From JAADEM01 sp965371855 (GTDB lineage: Bacteria; Bacteroidota; Bacteroidia; Bacteroidales; Marinilabiliaceae): 37,936 bases of DNA. Below are positions 16,538-25,500 of the stretch, piece by piece; position 1 is the first letter of the stretch; each line of letters begins with the position of its first letter. The stretch is taken from positions 1-37,936 of the forward strand of contig CBDUZZ010000046.1 in assembly GCA_965371855.1 (NCBI GenBank). Direction: 5' to 3'. Both the position numbers and the translations under genes were made by a program. The notes under the pieces were generated by a model. That model was not told the DNA's origin. It was given only the letters and a program-made list of their open reading frames with translations, and searched no databases.

Positions 16538-17398
16538 TTAAATTATCATTTTCTCAATTGGTATAATCAATATTCCTTCAGCTCCATTCTCCTTCAATTT
16601 ACCTATCACTTCCCAAAACTCTTTTTCACGGATTACTGAATGAATTGAACTCCAGCCTTTATCAGCCAAAGGGAGTACTGTCGGACTCTTCATGCCGGGA
16701 AGTATCTTTACGATATCATCGACTTTCTCATTTGGAGCATTCAGCAATACATATTTATTTGAGTTGGCAGTCTGCACAGCATTAAACCGGAAAATAATCT
16801 CATCCAGTAATACCTGTTTTTCGGGCTCCATATCCTTCTTAGCAATTAACACAGCTTCCGACTGCATAGCCACTTCCACCTCTTTCAACCTATTGGCTAC
16901 AAGCGTACTACCTGATGAAACGATATCAAAGATTGCCTCAGCAAGACCTATACCGGGAGCTATCTCCACCGACCCGGCAATCTCGTGAATATCTGCTTTA
17001 ATCCCATTCTCCTTAAAATACTTTTTTAGAATATTGGGATAAGAAGTAGCAATCTTTTTTCCGGAAAAGAAATTAAGCCCTGTGTATTCCTGAGCCTTAG
17101 GAACAGCAAGAGACAACCGACATTTACCAAATCCTAATTTCCGTGCCACATCAACATCAAAACCCTTTTCATACATTTCATTTTCGCCAACAATGCCAAT
17201 ATCAGCAACACCATCGGCCACCGTTTGCGGTATGTCATCATCACGCAAAAACAGCACTTCGATAGGAAACCCATCTGAAGATGCCACCAGCTTACCACTA
17301 CCAACATTAAATTTAATTCCTGCTTCTTTGAACAGTTTCATAGAGTCTTCGTTCAACCGCCCCTTCTTTTGTAATGCAATTCTGATCTTTGTTTCCAT
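16538..17398 (-). CDS. hisG: ATP phosphoribosyltransferase, long form
   Basis: 286 residues. It opens with IRIALQKKGRLNEDSMKLFKEAGI and contains DDDIPQTVADGVADIGIVGENE and DIVSSGSTLVANRLKEVE. The C-terminal regulatory (ACT-like) domain is at about 215-286, ending GAEGILIIPIEKMI. The length and tail mark the long, hexameric type that is feedback-inhibited by histidine and needs no HisZ. It catalyses the committed first step of histidine synthesis. It is the first structural gene after the attenuator, so flux is probably controlled both by feedback and by transcription termination upstream. Confidence 0.98.
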   Translation of the reverse strand: METKIRIALQKKGRLNEDSMKLFKEAGIKFNVGSGKLVASSDGFPIEVLFLRDDDIPQTVADGVADIGIVGENEMYEKGFDVDVARKLGFGKCRLSLAVPKAQEYTGLNFFSGKKIATSYPNILKKYFKENGIKADIHEIAGSVEIAPGIGLAEAIFDIVSSGSTLVANRLKEVEVAMQSEAVLIAKKDMEPEKQVLLDEIIFRFNAVQTANSNKYVLLNAPNEKVDDIVKILPGMKSPTVLPLADKGWSSIHSVIREKEFWEVIGKLKENGAEGILIIPIEKMII

Positions 17399-17428
17399 CC
17401 TTAAATTAGTTCATCAAGTTTAAAGTTA

Positions 17429-17445
17429 CCTGACTAAAGGTCAGG
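17429..17445 (-). other. Short hairpin between attenuator and hisG
   Basis: CCTGAC (17429-17434) and GTCAGG (17440-17445) form a 6-bp stem about 30 nt upstream of the hisG ATG. No T run follows. It could affect hisG translation or mRNA stability, or be incidental. Confidence 0.35.
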
Positions 17446-17471
17446 CATAAAGTTATAAAGTGTTTTAAAAT

Positions 17472-17498
17472 AAAAAAAGGCTCACCAACCGGCAAGCC
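17472..17498 (-). terminator. his operon attenuator terminator
   Basis: On the minus strand GGCTTGCC, loop GGTT, and GGTGAGCC form an 8-pair stem (two G-U) at 17479-17498. Seven T residues (complement of 17472-17478) follow directly. It lies between the His-rich leader peptide and hisG, so read-through is required to express the operon. The 5' arm and loop (TTGCCGGTT, complement of 17487-17495) can instead pair with GGCCGGTGA (complement of 17527-17535), an antiterminator. Confidence 0.85.
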
Positions 17499-17534
17499 CC
17501 ATAAATATATCTTTTAAGACAATAATTCACCGGC

Positions 17535-17588
17535 CTACCGCTTTAGCAGTAAATGATGATGGTGAATATTTTGTCTTTTTGTAATCAT
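17535..17588 (-). CDS. hisL: his operon leader peptide with four consecutive histidines
   Basis: The minus strand reads ATG (17588) to TAG (17535-17537): MITKRQNIHHHHLLLKR, 17 residues, with His codons CAC CAT CAT CAT in a row. It lies about 13 nt after the predicted transcription start and just upstream of the intrinsic terminator. Ribosome stalling at the His run would leave GGCCGGTGA free to form the antiterminator. Completion of translation would cover that segment and let the terminator form. A third pairing, ATTCACC inside the ORF (17561-17567) with GGTGAAT after the stop (17525-17531), gives the usual 1:2 stem. The symbol is used by analogy with enterobacterial hisL; the sequence is not claimed to be homologous. 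Confidence 0.88.
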   Translation of the reverse strand: MITKRQNIHHHHLLLKR

Positions 17589-17607
17589 AATTGTTATAAA
17601 TCGGAAG

Positions 17608-17639
17608 CAAAAATAGAACAGATAATTATAATTACCAAA
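17608..17639 (-). promoter_or_regulatory. Promoter of the his operon
   Basis: On the minus strand TTTG (complement of 17636-17639) and TATTTTTG (complement of 17608-17615) are separated by 20 bp. This is an exact TAnnTTTG -7 box with the expected TTTG upstream. Transcription would start near 17601, about 13 nt before the leader peptide ATG. Confidence 0.75.
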
Positions 17640-17725
17640 TAAACACTGAAATAAAATAGGAGATTGAAATTTGTAAGTAAATCGCTTCTAATACGACTAA
17701 TAAGAAGTAACAAAAAATATAAAAC

Positions 17726-18331
17726 ATGAAAACTCTCATACTCATCACAATCATTATGCTTTCGACAAGTAACCTTAAAGGACAGGACATAAAAGATGTA
17801 AAAGGATTAGAAATTGGTTCTATCGCACCAGTTTTTCAAGCTACTGACGCCCACGGCAATATATTTAATTTGAAAAAAACTTTGGAAGAAGGACCTGTAG
17901 TATTAATTTTTTATCGTGGCTATTGGTGTCCTGTATGTAATAAACACTTAGGCTCATTACAAGACAGTCTGAAACAGATAGAAGCCAGAGGTGCTAAAGT
18001 GATTGCTGTCTCTCCCGAAAAACCGGAATACCTTAATAAAATGGCTAATAAAACAGGTGCAGAATTTACTCTCCTATACGACGAAGGGTATAAAATAGCA
18101 AAAGCATACGATGTGAATTTTATGCCGGACATGATGAATCGACTTACCTACAATATCTTTTTGGGAGCTAACCTAAAAAAGACACATTCTGATGACTCCC
18201 AACGTTTGCCAATTCCGGCAACCTATATTGTCAATCCGGAGGGAATAATTATTTGGCGACAATTTGATCCTGATTATCATAAACGTTCATCGGTGCGTGA
18301 TATTCTGGATGCTTTAGATAAGATAAACTAA
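17726..18331 (+). CDS. Secreted peroxiredoxin-like (AhpC/TSA, thioredoxin-fold) protein
   Basis: 201 residues. A signal peptide of about 19 residues (MKTLILITIIMLSTSNLKGQ) suggests export to the periplasm. The thioredoxin-fold domain carries YRGYWCPVCNKHLGSL, a CxxC whose first Cys is the likely peroxidatic residue, preceded by IGSIAPVFQATDAHG and followed by VIAVSPEKPEYL. A TYIVNPEGIIIW strand with cis-Pro context (IPATYIV) lies near the C-terminus. It probably reduces peroxides or disulfides. A TlpA-like thiol-disulfide role is the alternative. It is divergent from the his leader and is followed by a palindromic repeat before pssA. Confidence 0.85.
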   Translation: MKTLILITIIMLSTSNLKGQDIKDVKGLEIGSIAPVFQATDAHGNIFNLKKTLEEGPVVLIFYRGYWCPVCNKHLGSLQDSLKQIEARGAKVIAVSPEKPEYLNKMANKTGAEFTLLYDEGYKIAKAYDVNFMPDMMNRLTYNIFLGANLKKTHSDDSQRLPIPATYIVNPEGIIIWRQFDPDYHKRSSVRDILDALDKIN

Positions 18332-18359
18332 TGTCGAGTCACCCTTAAAGATTCGGATT

Positions 18360-18388
18360 GAGATTGCCTGCCTGCTGCAGGCAGTCTC
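18360..18388. repeat. Palindromic stem-loop repeat downstream of the peroxiredoxin gene
   Basis: GAGATTGCCTGC (18360-18371) and GCAGGCAGTCTC (18377-18388) pair at 11 of 12 positions around a 5-nt loop. No T run follows, so this is more like a REP-type repeat than an intrinsic terminator. The GCCTGC/GCAGGC core is of a kind often dispersed in genomes of this phylum, as far as I recall. The rest of 18332-18505 shows nothing further. Confidence 0.5.
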
Positions 18389-18505
18389 CACCCAAAATAC
18401 ATATCCTGATTATCATCAATCCTTTTTCATTGTTGCACGAATAAACAGCTATAATATTTTGAAACAGCTTTGCTTTACACTATTTTAGTAACAAAATAAA
18501 ATGTC

Positions 18506-19240
18506 ATGAGTATAACAAAGCATATTCCAAACTTCCTTACCAGTCTGAACCTTGCCTGTGGAGCACTGGCTGTGTTTTTCGCCATTAACGGATATATTGA
18601 ATTGGCTGTGTGGCTTATATTCATTGGAGCTTTGTTTGACTTCTCTGACGGTTTTGCTGCCAGAGCACTGAAGGCATACAGTGAAATGGGCAAGGAGCTT
18701 GATTCACTTGCCGACCTGATAAGTTTCGGCGTGGCTCCGGCTGCAATTTTTTCAACTTTAATCAAATACCTTATCACAGGTGATGTACATGCTACTTTTA
18801 GCTCGTTGCAAAACTCAGATAAAATATTCGTACTTCTTCCTTTTATCCTGGTAGTCTTTTCAGGTCTTCGCCTGGCTAAGTTCAATGTTGACACACGGCA
18901 AACAGAAAGCTTTTTAGGACTTACAACTACTGCTACAGGGATATTCACAGCATCATTTGCATACATGATTATGAGCCAACCGGAAATGTTTGACTGGTTA
19001 AATGTTTATATCATTATTGCCATGATTGTTTTCTTCAGTGTTATGCTGGTAAGTGAAGTACCCATGTTTTCGCTTAAATTCAAAAATTTCAGATTCAGTG
19101 AAAACAGAGAGCGGTTTCTTCTGCTTACACTTACCCTGATTTTTATAATATGGTTTGGCGTTGGGGGTATAGCTGTCACTATTTTGTTCTACATTCTCTA
19201 TTCCACAACCAAGTGGATTTTAAAAATAAAAAATAGATAA
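18506..19240 (+). CDS. pssA: CDP-diacylglycerol--serine O-phosphatidyltransferase
   Basis: A 244-residue membrane protein with about six to eight hydrophobic spans. The CDP-alcohol phosphatidyltransferase signature is complete: DFSDGFAARALKAYSEMGKELDSLAD (residues about 46-71), matching D-x2-D-G-x2-A-R-x8-G-x3-D-x3-D; the Asp residues bind the metal and CDP-diacylglycerol. ITKHIPNFLTSLNLACGALAVFFA at the N-terminus and the C-terminal spans fit the serine-specific subtype. It makes phosphatidylserine, the precursor of phosphatidylethanolamine. The next gene starts only 6 bp later, though its product is unrelated. Confidence 0.93.
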   Translation: MSITKHIPNFLTSLNLACGALAVFFAINGYIELAVWLIFIGALFDFSDGFAARALKAYSEMGKELDSLADLISFGVAPAAIFSTLIKYLITGDVHATFSSLQNSDKIFVLLPFILVVFSGLRLAKFNVDTRQTESFLGLTTTATGIFTASFAYMIMSQPEMFDWLNVYIIIAMIVFFSVMLVSEVPMFSLKFKNFRFSENRERFLLLTLTLIFIIWFGVGGIAVTILFYILYSTTKWILKIKNR

Positions 19241-19246
19241 CAGGCT

Positions 19247-20581
19247 ATGATTTTAAAAAAGATTTTCGCCGTACTACTAGTACTTATGTTTTTTACGAAT
19301 GCTTGTATTACTAAAACAAATTCGACAAACAGTAAAAAGAAACAAATCGCTCCGGCACGAACAAGTGTTGTTACTCCTATTCACAAAAAGACCTTTCGTG
19401 AAGAAAATTGCAAACAACGTATTCAGGGTGGAAACCCAAGGGTAATACATGGATATTTTGTTTTTGACGGGGCACAAGACGGTAATCGTCAGGTTGATCC
19501 TCAGATTGCTGTTGGAGGAGGCTACGTTTTCCATGCCACAAATCTGGGGCTTGTAATTTACGACAAAAACGGTAATTACATTGACGGAGCATCTCAAAAT
19601 TGTTTCAACAAAGGTATTGACCCTAAACTTTTTTACGATGTTCATAACAAAATTTTTGTTTTTGATTTATGGAATCCGTGGGATAAGGAGAAGATAAAGC
19701 CTGTAAACATTGCGGTATCTGCAACGAGTGACCCAAGAGGTGCATGGAATGTATATCCTGTTCCATCGCCGAAAGAAGTAGATGGAGGAGGAATAGGATA
19801 CAGTAAGAAATGGATTGGATACTCATTTCCGGGAGGAGAAGAGAAAACATTTGTGATGAAAACAGAAGAGGTAAAAGCCGGCAAACCAGCAACAGTTTAT
19901 CATTTCACCGGAAGTCTTGGTCATCCTGTATTTACCCAGGATGATATCGACGATTTATACTTCTTCAAAATTCAGAGAAGGAATTTCGTGATTACAAAAG
20001 TAACAGAAGGAGAAGATGGAAATCCGGTAAGTGAAGTTGTAGCAACAAAACCCCACAACTTACAAAACATAAACTGGCCACCCAAATCACCTCAAAAAGG
20101 CACTGAACAACTAACTGCTTCAGGCGATCGTAATCCGAAAAATTTGGTTCTGCAGAGTGGTTACATCTGGATATCTCAAACCATAAACTATAACGGCAGA
20201 GCTGCTGTTCAGTGGCATCAAATTAAACTTGACGGAACAATAGTACAAACAGAACTGATTAGTAGCGAGACCAGCAGTTACATTCAAACAACTATTGCTG
20301 TGAATAAAAAGAACGATGTGCTAATTGGTTTTCAGGAAACGAGCAAAGATATGTTCATCAGTCCACGTATGACATTCCGTTATGCAAATGATTCTCTCGG
20401 ACAAGTTCGTGAGATAATCAGTCTTGGTGAAGGCAAAGGAGCTACTGATGGTGTCTCCTGGGGTGATTACAGCGGATGTTGTATCGATGGGGATAACTTT
20501 ACCGACCTGTGGACAATACAGAGTATTACTAACGAAAAGGGGAAAGGGGCAACTGTGATTGCCAAAGTTCCTTTCAAATAA
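19247..20581 (+). CDS. Exported beta-propeller-like lipoprotein of unknown function
   Basis: 444 residues with a lipoprotein-type signal (hydrophobic stretch then FFTNAC, Cys at about residue 20). The mature part is rich in Gly, aromatic residues and short strands. It contains VDPQIAVGGGYVFHATNLGLVIYDKNG, SATSDPRGAWNVYPV and, near the end, DGVSWGDYSGCCIDGDNFTDLWTIQSI. The DPQIAVG, TSDP-G-W and WGDYSG-D words recur in a family of secreted beta-propeller-like proteins, but I know of no assigned activity. It begins 6 bp after pssA and is followed 22 bp later by the GH110-like gene. A decayed second copy of part of this gene lies at 26341-26406. Confidence 0.8.
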   Translation: MILKKIFAVLLVLMFFTNACITKTNSTNSKKKQIAPARTSVVTPIHKKTFREENCKQRIQGGNPRVIHGYFVFDGAQDGNRQVDPQIAVGGGYVFHATNLGLVIYDKNGNYIDGASQNCFNKGIDPKLFYDVHNKIFVFDLWNPWDKEKIKPVNIAVSATSDPRGAWNVYPVPSPKEVDGGGIGYSKKWIGYSFPGGEEKTFVMKTEEVKAGKPATVYHFTGSLGHPVFTQDDIDDLYFFKIQRRNFVITKVTEGEDGNPVSEVVATKPHNLQNINWPPKSPQKGTEQLTASGDRNPKNLVLQSGYIWISQTINYNGRAAVQWHQIKLDGTIVQTELISSETSSYIQTTIAVNKKNDVLIGFQETSKDMFISPRMTFRYANDSLGQVREIISLGEGKGATDGVSWGDYSGCCIDGDNFTDLWTIQSITNEKGKGATVIAKVPFK

Positions 20582-20603
20582 AGAAACAACTCAAAATACT
20601 GAA

Positions 20604-22472
20604 ATGATAATGAAATCTTTCAAAAGGGTAGCTGTTTTGGCATTTTTTGCAACGGCTCTTTTTTCAACTTGTACAACTCAAAAAGTTAAAAAAATAGTTG
20701 TTTCCGACTATGGGATTAAAGCAAATACAAAACAAAGTATAACTGTTCAAGTCAATAAATTAATTGAAGGTTTAGACAATTCGCCGGTAGAAATTGTATT
20801 CCCTAAAGGGCGATACGATTTCTTCCCCGATTCAAATTATCTTAAGCCCTACTTTGAAACAAATACTTATGATGTAAATCCTAAAAGGCTGGCTGTTTTT
20901 CTCAAAAACAAGAAAAATATAATCATCGATGCGCAAGGTTCCGATTTTATTTATCACGATCACATTCAACCATTCACCTTGGATAACTCAGAAAACATCA
21001 CCATCAAAAATGTAAATATCGATTGGGAATATCCATTAACAGCAGAATCGGAGGTAATTGAAACTTCGCCTAAACATATTTTGCTTAAAATTGACACTGC
21101 TCAGTTTCCGTATAAAATGCACGAAAGAGGAGTTGTTTTTCAAGCGGAAGGCTGGAGTGCACATTGGGGATTGTCTACAGGTTCGTGGTTAATCGAATAC
21201 GATAAAAACCATGTGATTCCTGCCCATACCGGTCATCATGGTTGTGTAAAAGGAGACATGAAAAACTTAACCTACACAGAAAAGAAACCGGGTTTGGTTT
21301 TAATTGAAGGTAATTTCACCAAAACGCCTACTGTAGGAAATCATCTGATTATGCGTCATAGTACCCGCGATCATGCCGGGATGCTTCTGTTCCACAGCAA
21401 AAACATTAAGCTGGAGAACATTAATGTTTATCACACTTCAGGACTGGGTGTACTCTCGCAATATTGTGAAAATATTGAAATGCGAAAAGTTAACATGATT
21501 CCCAATCCGCATAAAACCAGATATTTGAGTGGCCACGATGACGGGCTGCATTTTATGGGATGCAAAGGCGAAATTATTATTGATGATTGTGATGCACAGG
21601 GTTTAATGGACGACCCTATTAACATTCATGGTACATGTGTACCTGTGGTTGAAAGGATTAATGCGACAACTGTGAAATGCAAATTTGCCCACGATATGAG
21701 TTGCGGATTACTATGGGGAGAAACGGGCGATATTGTTAGTTTTATAGAAAAGAGTTCTATGAACTCTATTGGGAATGGGAAAATCACAAATTTTGAGTTG
21801 ATAAACAAAGACACTTTTTTACTTGAATTTGAAAATGAAGTGCCCGAAATATTGGATGCCGGATATTCCATAGAGAATTTAACATGGACAGCCAACGCAA
21901 CTATCACAAACTGTTTTGTGGGAAGCTGTCGAGCCAGAGGTTATCTGATTTCAACACCGGGAAAAGTGTTAATCGAAAATAACATTTTTGAAACCAGTGG
22001 TTCGGCAATTCTTATTGCCGGCGATGCAAATTCGTGGTACGAAAGTGGTGCTGTTAAAGATGTTACTATTCGTAACAATGAATTCAGGGCACCTTGTAAT
22101 TCTTCGTCTTATCAATTTTGCAACGCCATAATTAGTATCTATCCCGATATTCCGAAAGCAGATCCGGAGCATCCTTTTCATAAAAACATTAGAATTGAAA
22201 ATAACACCTTTAATCCTTCCGATTTTCCAATTTTGTATGCTCTATCGGTTGATGGATTAAGCTTCAAGAATAATACCATTACCCGCAGTTACGACTTTGA
22301 ACCCTGGCATTTTCAGAAATATAATTTTTTGATTGATGCATGTAAAAACGTTGAAATATCGGGTAATAAAATTGATGACGATGTTTTAGGTAAAAACATT
22401 CTTTTAAAAAGAATGAGTGCTGATGATATTAAAGTTGAGAATGCTGAGTTAACGATTGAGGTGAAAAAATAA
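20604..22472 (+). CDS. GH110-family alpha-1,3-galactosidase-like lipoprotein
   Basis: About 622 residues from the ATG at 20604 (another ATG is at 20610). A lipoprotein signal ends ALFSTC. The mature protein is a right-handed beta-helix of the GH110 type. Recognisable blocks shared with Bacteroides alpha-1,3-galactosidases are IIDAQGSDFIY, GHDDGLHFMGCKG (about 310-322), GLMDDPINIHGT (333-344), IENLTWT, SCRARGYLISTPGKVLIENN and NAIISIYPDIP. Asp313, Asp336 and Asp337 have the relative spacing I recall for the GH110 catalytic acid/base cluster. Family enzymes are inverting and remove terminal alpha-1,3-linked galactose from glycans such as blood group B or linear Gal-alpha-1,3-Gal. The exact substrate cannot be read here. 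It sits 38 bp before the large exported protein. Confidence 0.85.
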   Translation: MIMKSFKRVAVLAFFATALFSTCTTQKVKKIVVSDYGIKANTKQSITVQVNKLIEGLDNSPVEIVFPKGRYDFFPDSNYLKPYFETNTYDVNPKRLAVFLKNKKNIIIDAQGSDFIYHDHIQPFTLDNSENITIKNVNIDWEYPLTAESEVIETSPKHILLKIDTAQFPYKMHERGVVFQAEGWSAHWGLSTGSWLIEYDKNHVIPAHTGHHGCVKGDMKNLTYTEKKPGLVLIEGNFTKTPTVGNHLIMRHSTRDHAGMLLFHSKNIKLENINVYHTSGLGVLSQYCENIEMRKVNMIPNPHKTRYLSGHDDGLHFMGCKGEIIIDDCDAQGLMDDPINIHGTCVPVVERINATTVKCKFAHDMSCGLLWGETGDIVSFIEKSSMNSIGNGKITNFELINKDTFLLEFENEVPEILDAGYSIENLTWTANATITNCFVGSCRARGYLISTPGKVLIENNIFETSGSAILIAGDANSWYESGAVKDVTIRNNEFRAPCNSSSYQFCNAIISIYPDIPKADPEHPFHKNIRIENNTFNPSDFPILYALSVDGLSFKNNTITRSYDFEPWHFQKYNFLIDACKNVEISGNKIDDDVLGKNILLKRMSADDIKVENAELTIEVKK

Positions 22473-22510
22473 ATAAGGATTTTTATATTCCATTAAATAA
22501 ATATGTCAAT

Positions 22511-25500
22511 ATGTATATGACTAAAATTCAAAATACAGCAAGTCGGCTATTTATTAAACTTTCTTTCATATCTCTCGTTGTATTCTCTACTACTGCTATT
22601 AAAGCGCAAACAACCTATACTCCGTACGACGATTTGCCGAGCATTAATAAATTGGAGAAACCTTCGTATAGTAAAAACTATCCTTCTTGGGCAAAAAAGC
22701 TATATCAATATCCGGTAAATTTCCATGAAATCTGTGAAGAATTTGACATTTACATGGCAAACTCCGAGGTAAAGAAAAATGCAATCATCCGCTACTTTAA
22801 AAATTGGAAAACAGCAATTGAACCTTATGTTCTCGAAGATGGTACAATTAAGCTTCCTGATTTGAAAAAGCTTTTCAAAAACAATAGAGAAGCGATGCTA
22901 AATTACAGACTTCGTAAGAAATCAGCCGTAAGCAACAATTCCAACTGGACATTTTGGGGACCCAAAGAAACCGTTTGGAGAGCCACTGGAAATAATCCCG
23001 AAAAGGCAGGAAAGCCGGCTCCCTGGCAGGTAAATGTTTACTCATTCGATATCGGGGCATCAAATCACGATATTTTGTATTGTGGAACAGAAACCGGCTT
23101 TGTAAGTAAAACAGTTGATAAAGGATTGACATGGCAGTTATGTGGTCAAAATTATCATTTTGGAGGTGGTGTAACAGCAACAGCCATTAACCCTTCGAAC
23201 CCGGACATTGTTTATGTTTCTGCAGGAAGCCAAATACATAAAACAATTGATGGAGGAGTCAGTTGGACTCCAATGCTTACCGAAAATAGTATTTTCAGTG
23301 CCATGCGATTAAGAATAGACGCAAACAATCACAATAAAATTATTGCCGCAACAGACAAGGGTATTTTTATAAGTTTAAATGGTGGAGTCTCATGGACAAG
23401 CAGTTGGAACAAGCGAACATGGGATGTCGAGATAAAGCCTGATAACAGTGATGTTATATATGGAATATCTTCATCGAAGGGAGATAATTTTGAATTTGTA
23501 ATTTCAAAAGACGGAGGAAATACGTTTGTTAAAGATACTGCTTTCCCCGCAAATATAAAAAATAAAAATGGTGGGTTAATTGCAGTTACCCCAGCCAACC
23601 CTAATGTTGTTTATGTTTCGATGTTGGTTGAAGAGATTAGTGATGCCACAACTTATATTTATAAAGGAACTCATAACAGTGGCGTTTGGAGTTGGATACT
23701 CACAAAAAGGGGAGACCCCAGATCGGAAGTTGGGTTGGGAGGTTTTTCAACCGGACAGGGATATTTCGATTTTGTTCTGGATGTATCTCCCGATGATGAA
23801 AATATTGTTTTTTGGGGAACTTGTTCTCTGTTTAAATCTACTGACGGTGCTGTAAATTTCACAAAAATTGGTGGTTATGGTGGCAATTTTAGTATTCATC
23901 CCGATATTCAGGACATAAAACTTTTGCCCGATGGAAAAATGTGGGTGTCAACCGATGGAGGAATGAATTATTCGACTGATTACTTTACCAGCCTTGATAA
24001 TTTTCAAACTAAAATTCAGGGTTTGATTGGTTCTCACATGTGGGGTTTCGACCAGGGGTGGAACGAAGATATTATTGTTGGTGGCAGATACCATAACGGG
24101 AATACCGCGATTACTGATTTTTACGAAGGTAAAGCATTGCAAATGGGTGGAGCAGAAGCTCCTACAGGTTGGATTATTCATGGGAAAAGCCGGCAGGCAG
24201 CTTTCAGAGATATTAATAAAGGTTATACAACTACTATCCCGGCAACTAAAGAAGAAGTGGTGGAGAACAAAAAATTTCTTTTTTCTAAACTGCCAAATAT
24301 GAAAAGTCATGGAGGAAGGCGGGGTAACCTTCTGCATCACCCAAATTACCATTCAGTAATATATGTTGGAGAAGGAACAGGTTTCTGGAGAAGCTCCGAC
24401 ATGGGTGTAACATTCGATTTGCTCCACAATTTCACGGGCGATGTAATGTTCATTCAAAATAGCTATAAAAACCCCGATGTAATTTATGCCGATGTGGAGG
24501 GAAAAGGTTTGTACCGCTCTGAAGATGCAGGGAAAACATGGACTTATAAACCTTCGCTGACTGAAGAGTATGGTTTATCTCGCTGGGCAGGGCGCATTCA
24601 TTTTGTTGTTTCACTTTACGATGAAAATACAATTTATGCCACTCCACAAAAAACATCGGTAAGTTTGGACGCTAAAGTGTTTAAATCTACCGATGGCGGA
24701 ACAACATGGCTCGATTGGTCGGGCTCGATTTCTCAGTCGGAATTTAGTAAGTGTTTGGTAATTCAACCAACAAAAACCGACGAAGATTTGGTTTATCTGT
24801 TTATAACGTCTCGTAATAATATGGCTGATGCAATTGGTAAAGTTTTTTACCGAAAAGAGGGAATGACAGATTGGGAAGAGTACAATAATAATTACCCGGC
24901 CGGGATGACAACAATTATGGCTCTTCCATTTTATCGCGATAGTAAAATACGTGTTGCAGGGAAAGGAGGTATTTGGGAATCACCTTTGGCTGAGCCTGAT
25001 TTTACCCCTATTATTACCCCCTGGATAGATGCACCGGTAAGTAAATGTATGCTTGACACGCTCTTTTTAGACGATCACTCCATATTAAACCACGAAGGAG
25101 TAAGCTGGAGGTGGGAAATAGATCCGGCACCACAATATATTAGTGATCCCAATATCCGAAATCCAAAAATTGTCCCCGGCACGGCAAGTAGTTATAATGT
25201 TACGTTAGAAGTAACTAAAAACGGAACAGTCTATTCCAAAAAGATAAGCGATATGTTTTCATGTACTACATGTCCTTCTGTTGATGATTGCTCAAACCCT
25301 GCAGAACTCGACAAAAGTAAATGGTCGTTAATTTATACTGACAGCGAAGAACCAAACAGGTTGGCAATCTATGCTTTCGACGGTGACAATTCAACTTTTT
25401 GGCACACTAAATGGAAGGCCTCACAACCTCCTCATCCACATGATATACAGATTGATTTTGGAAGAAAGTACTATGTTCATCAGTTGGGTATTGTAAACCG

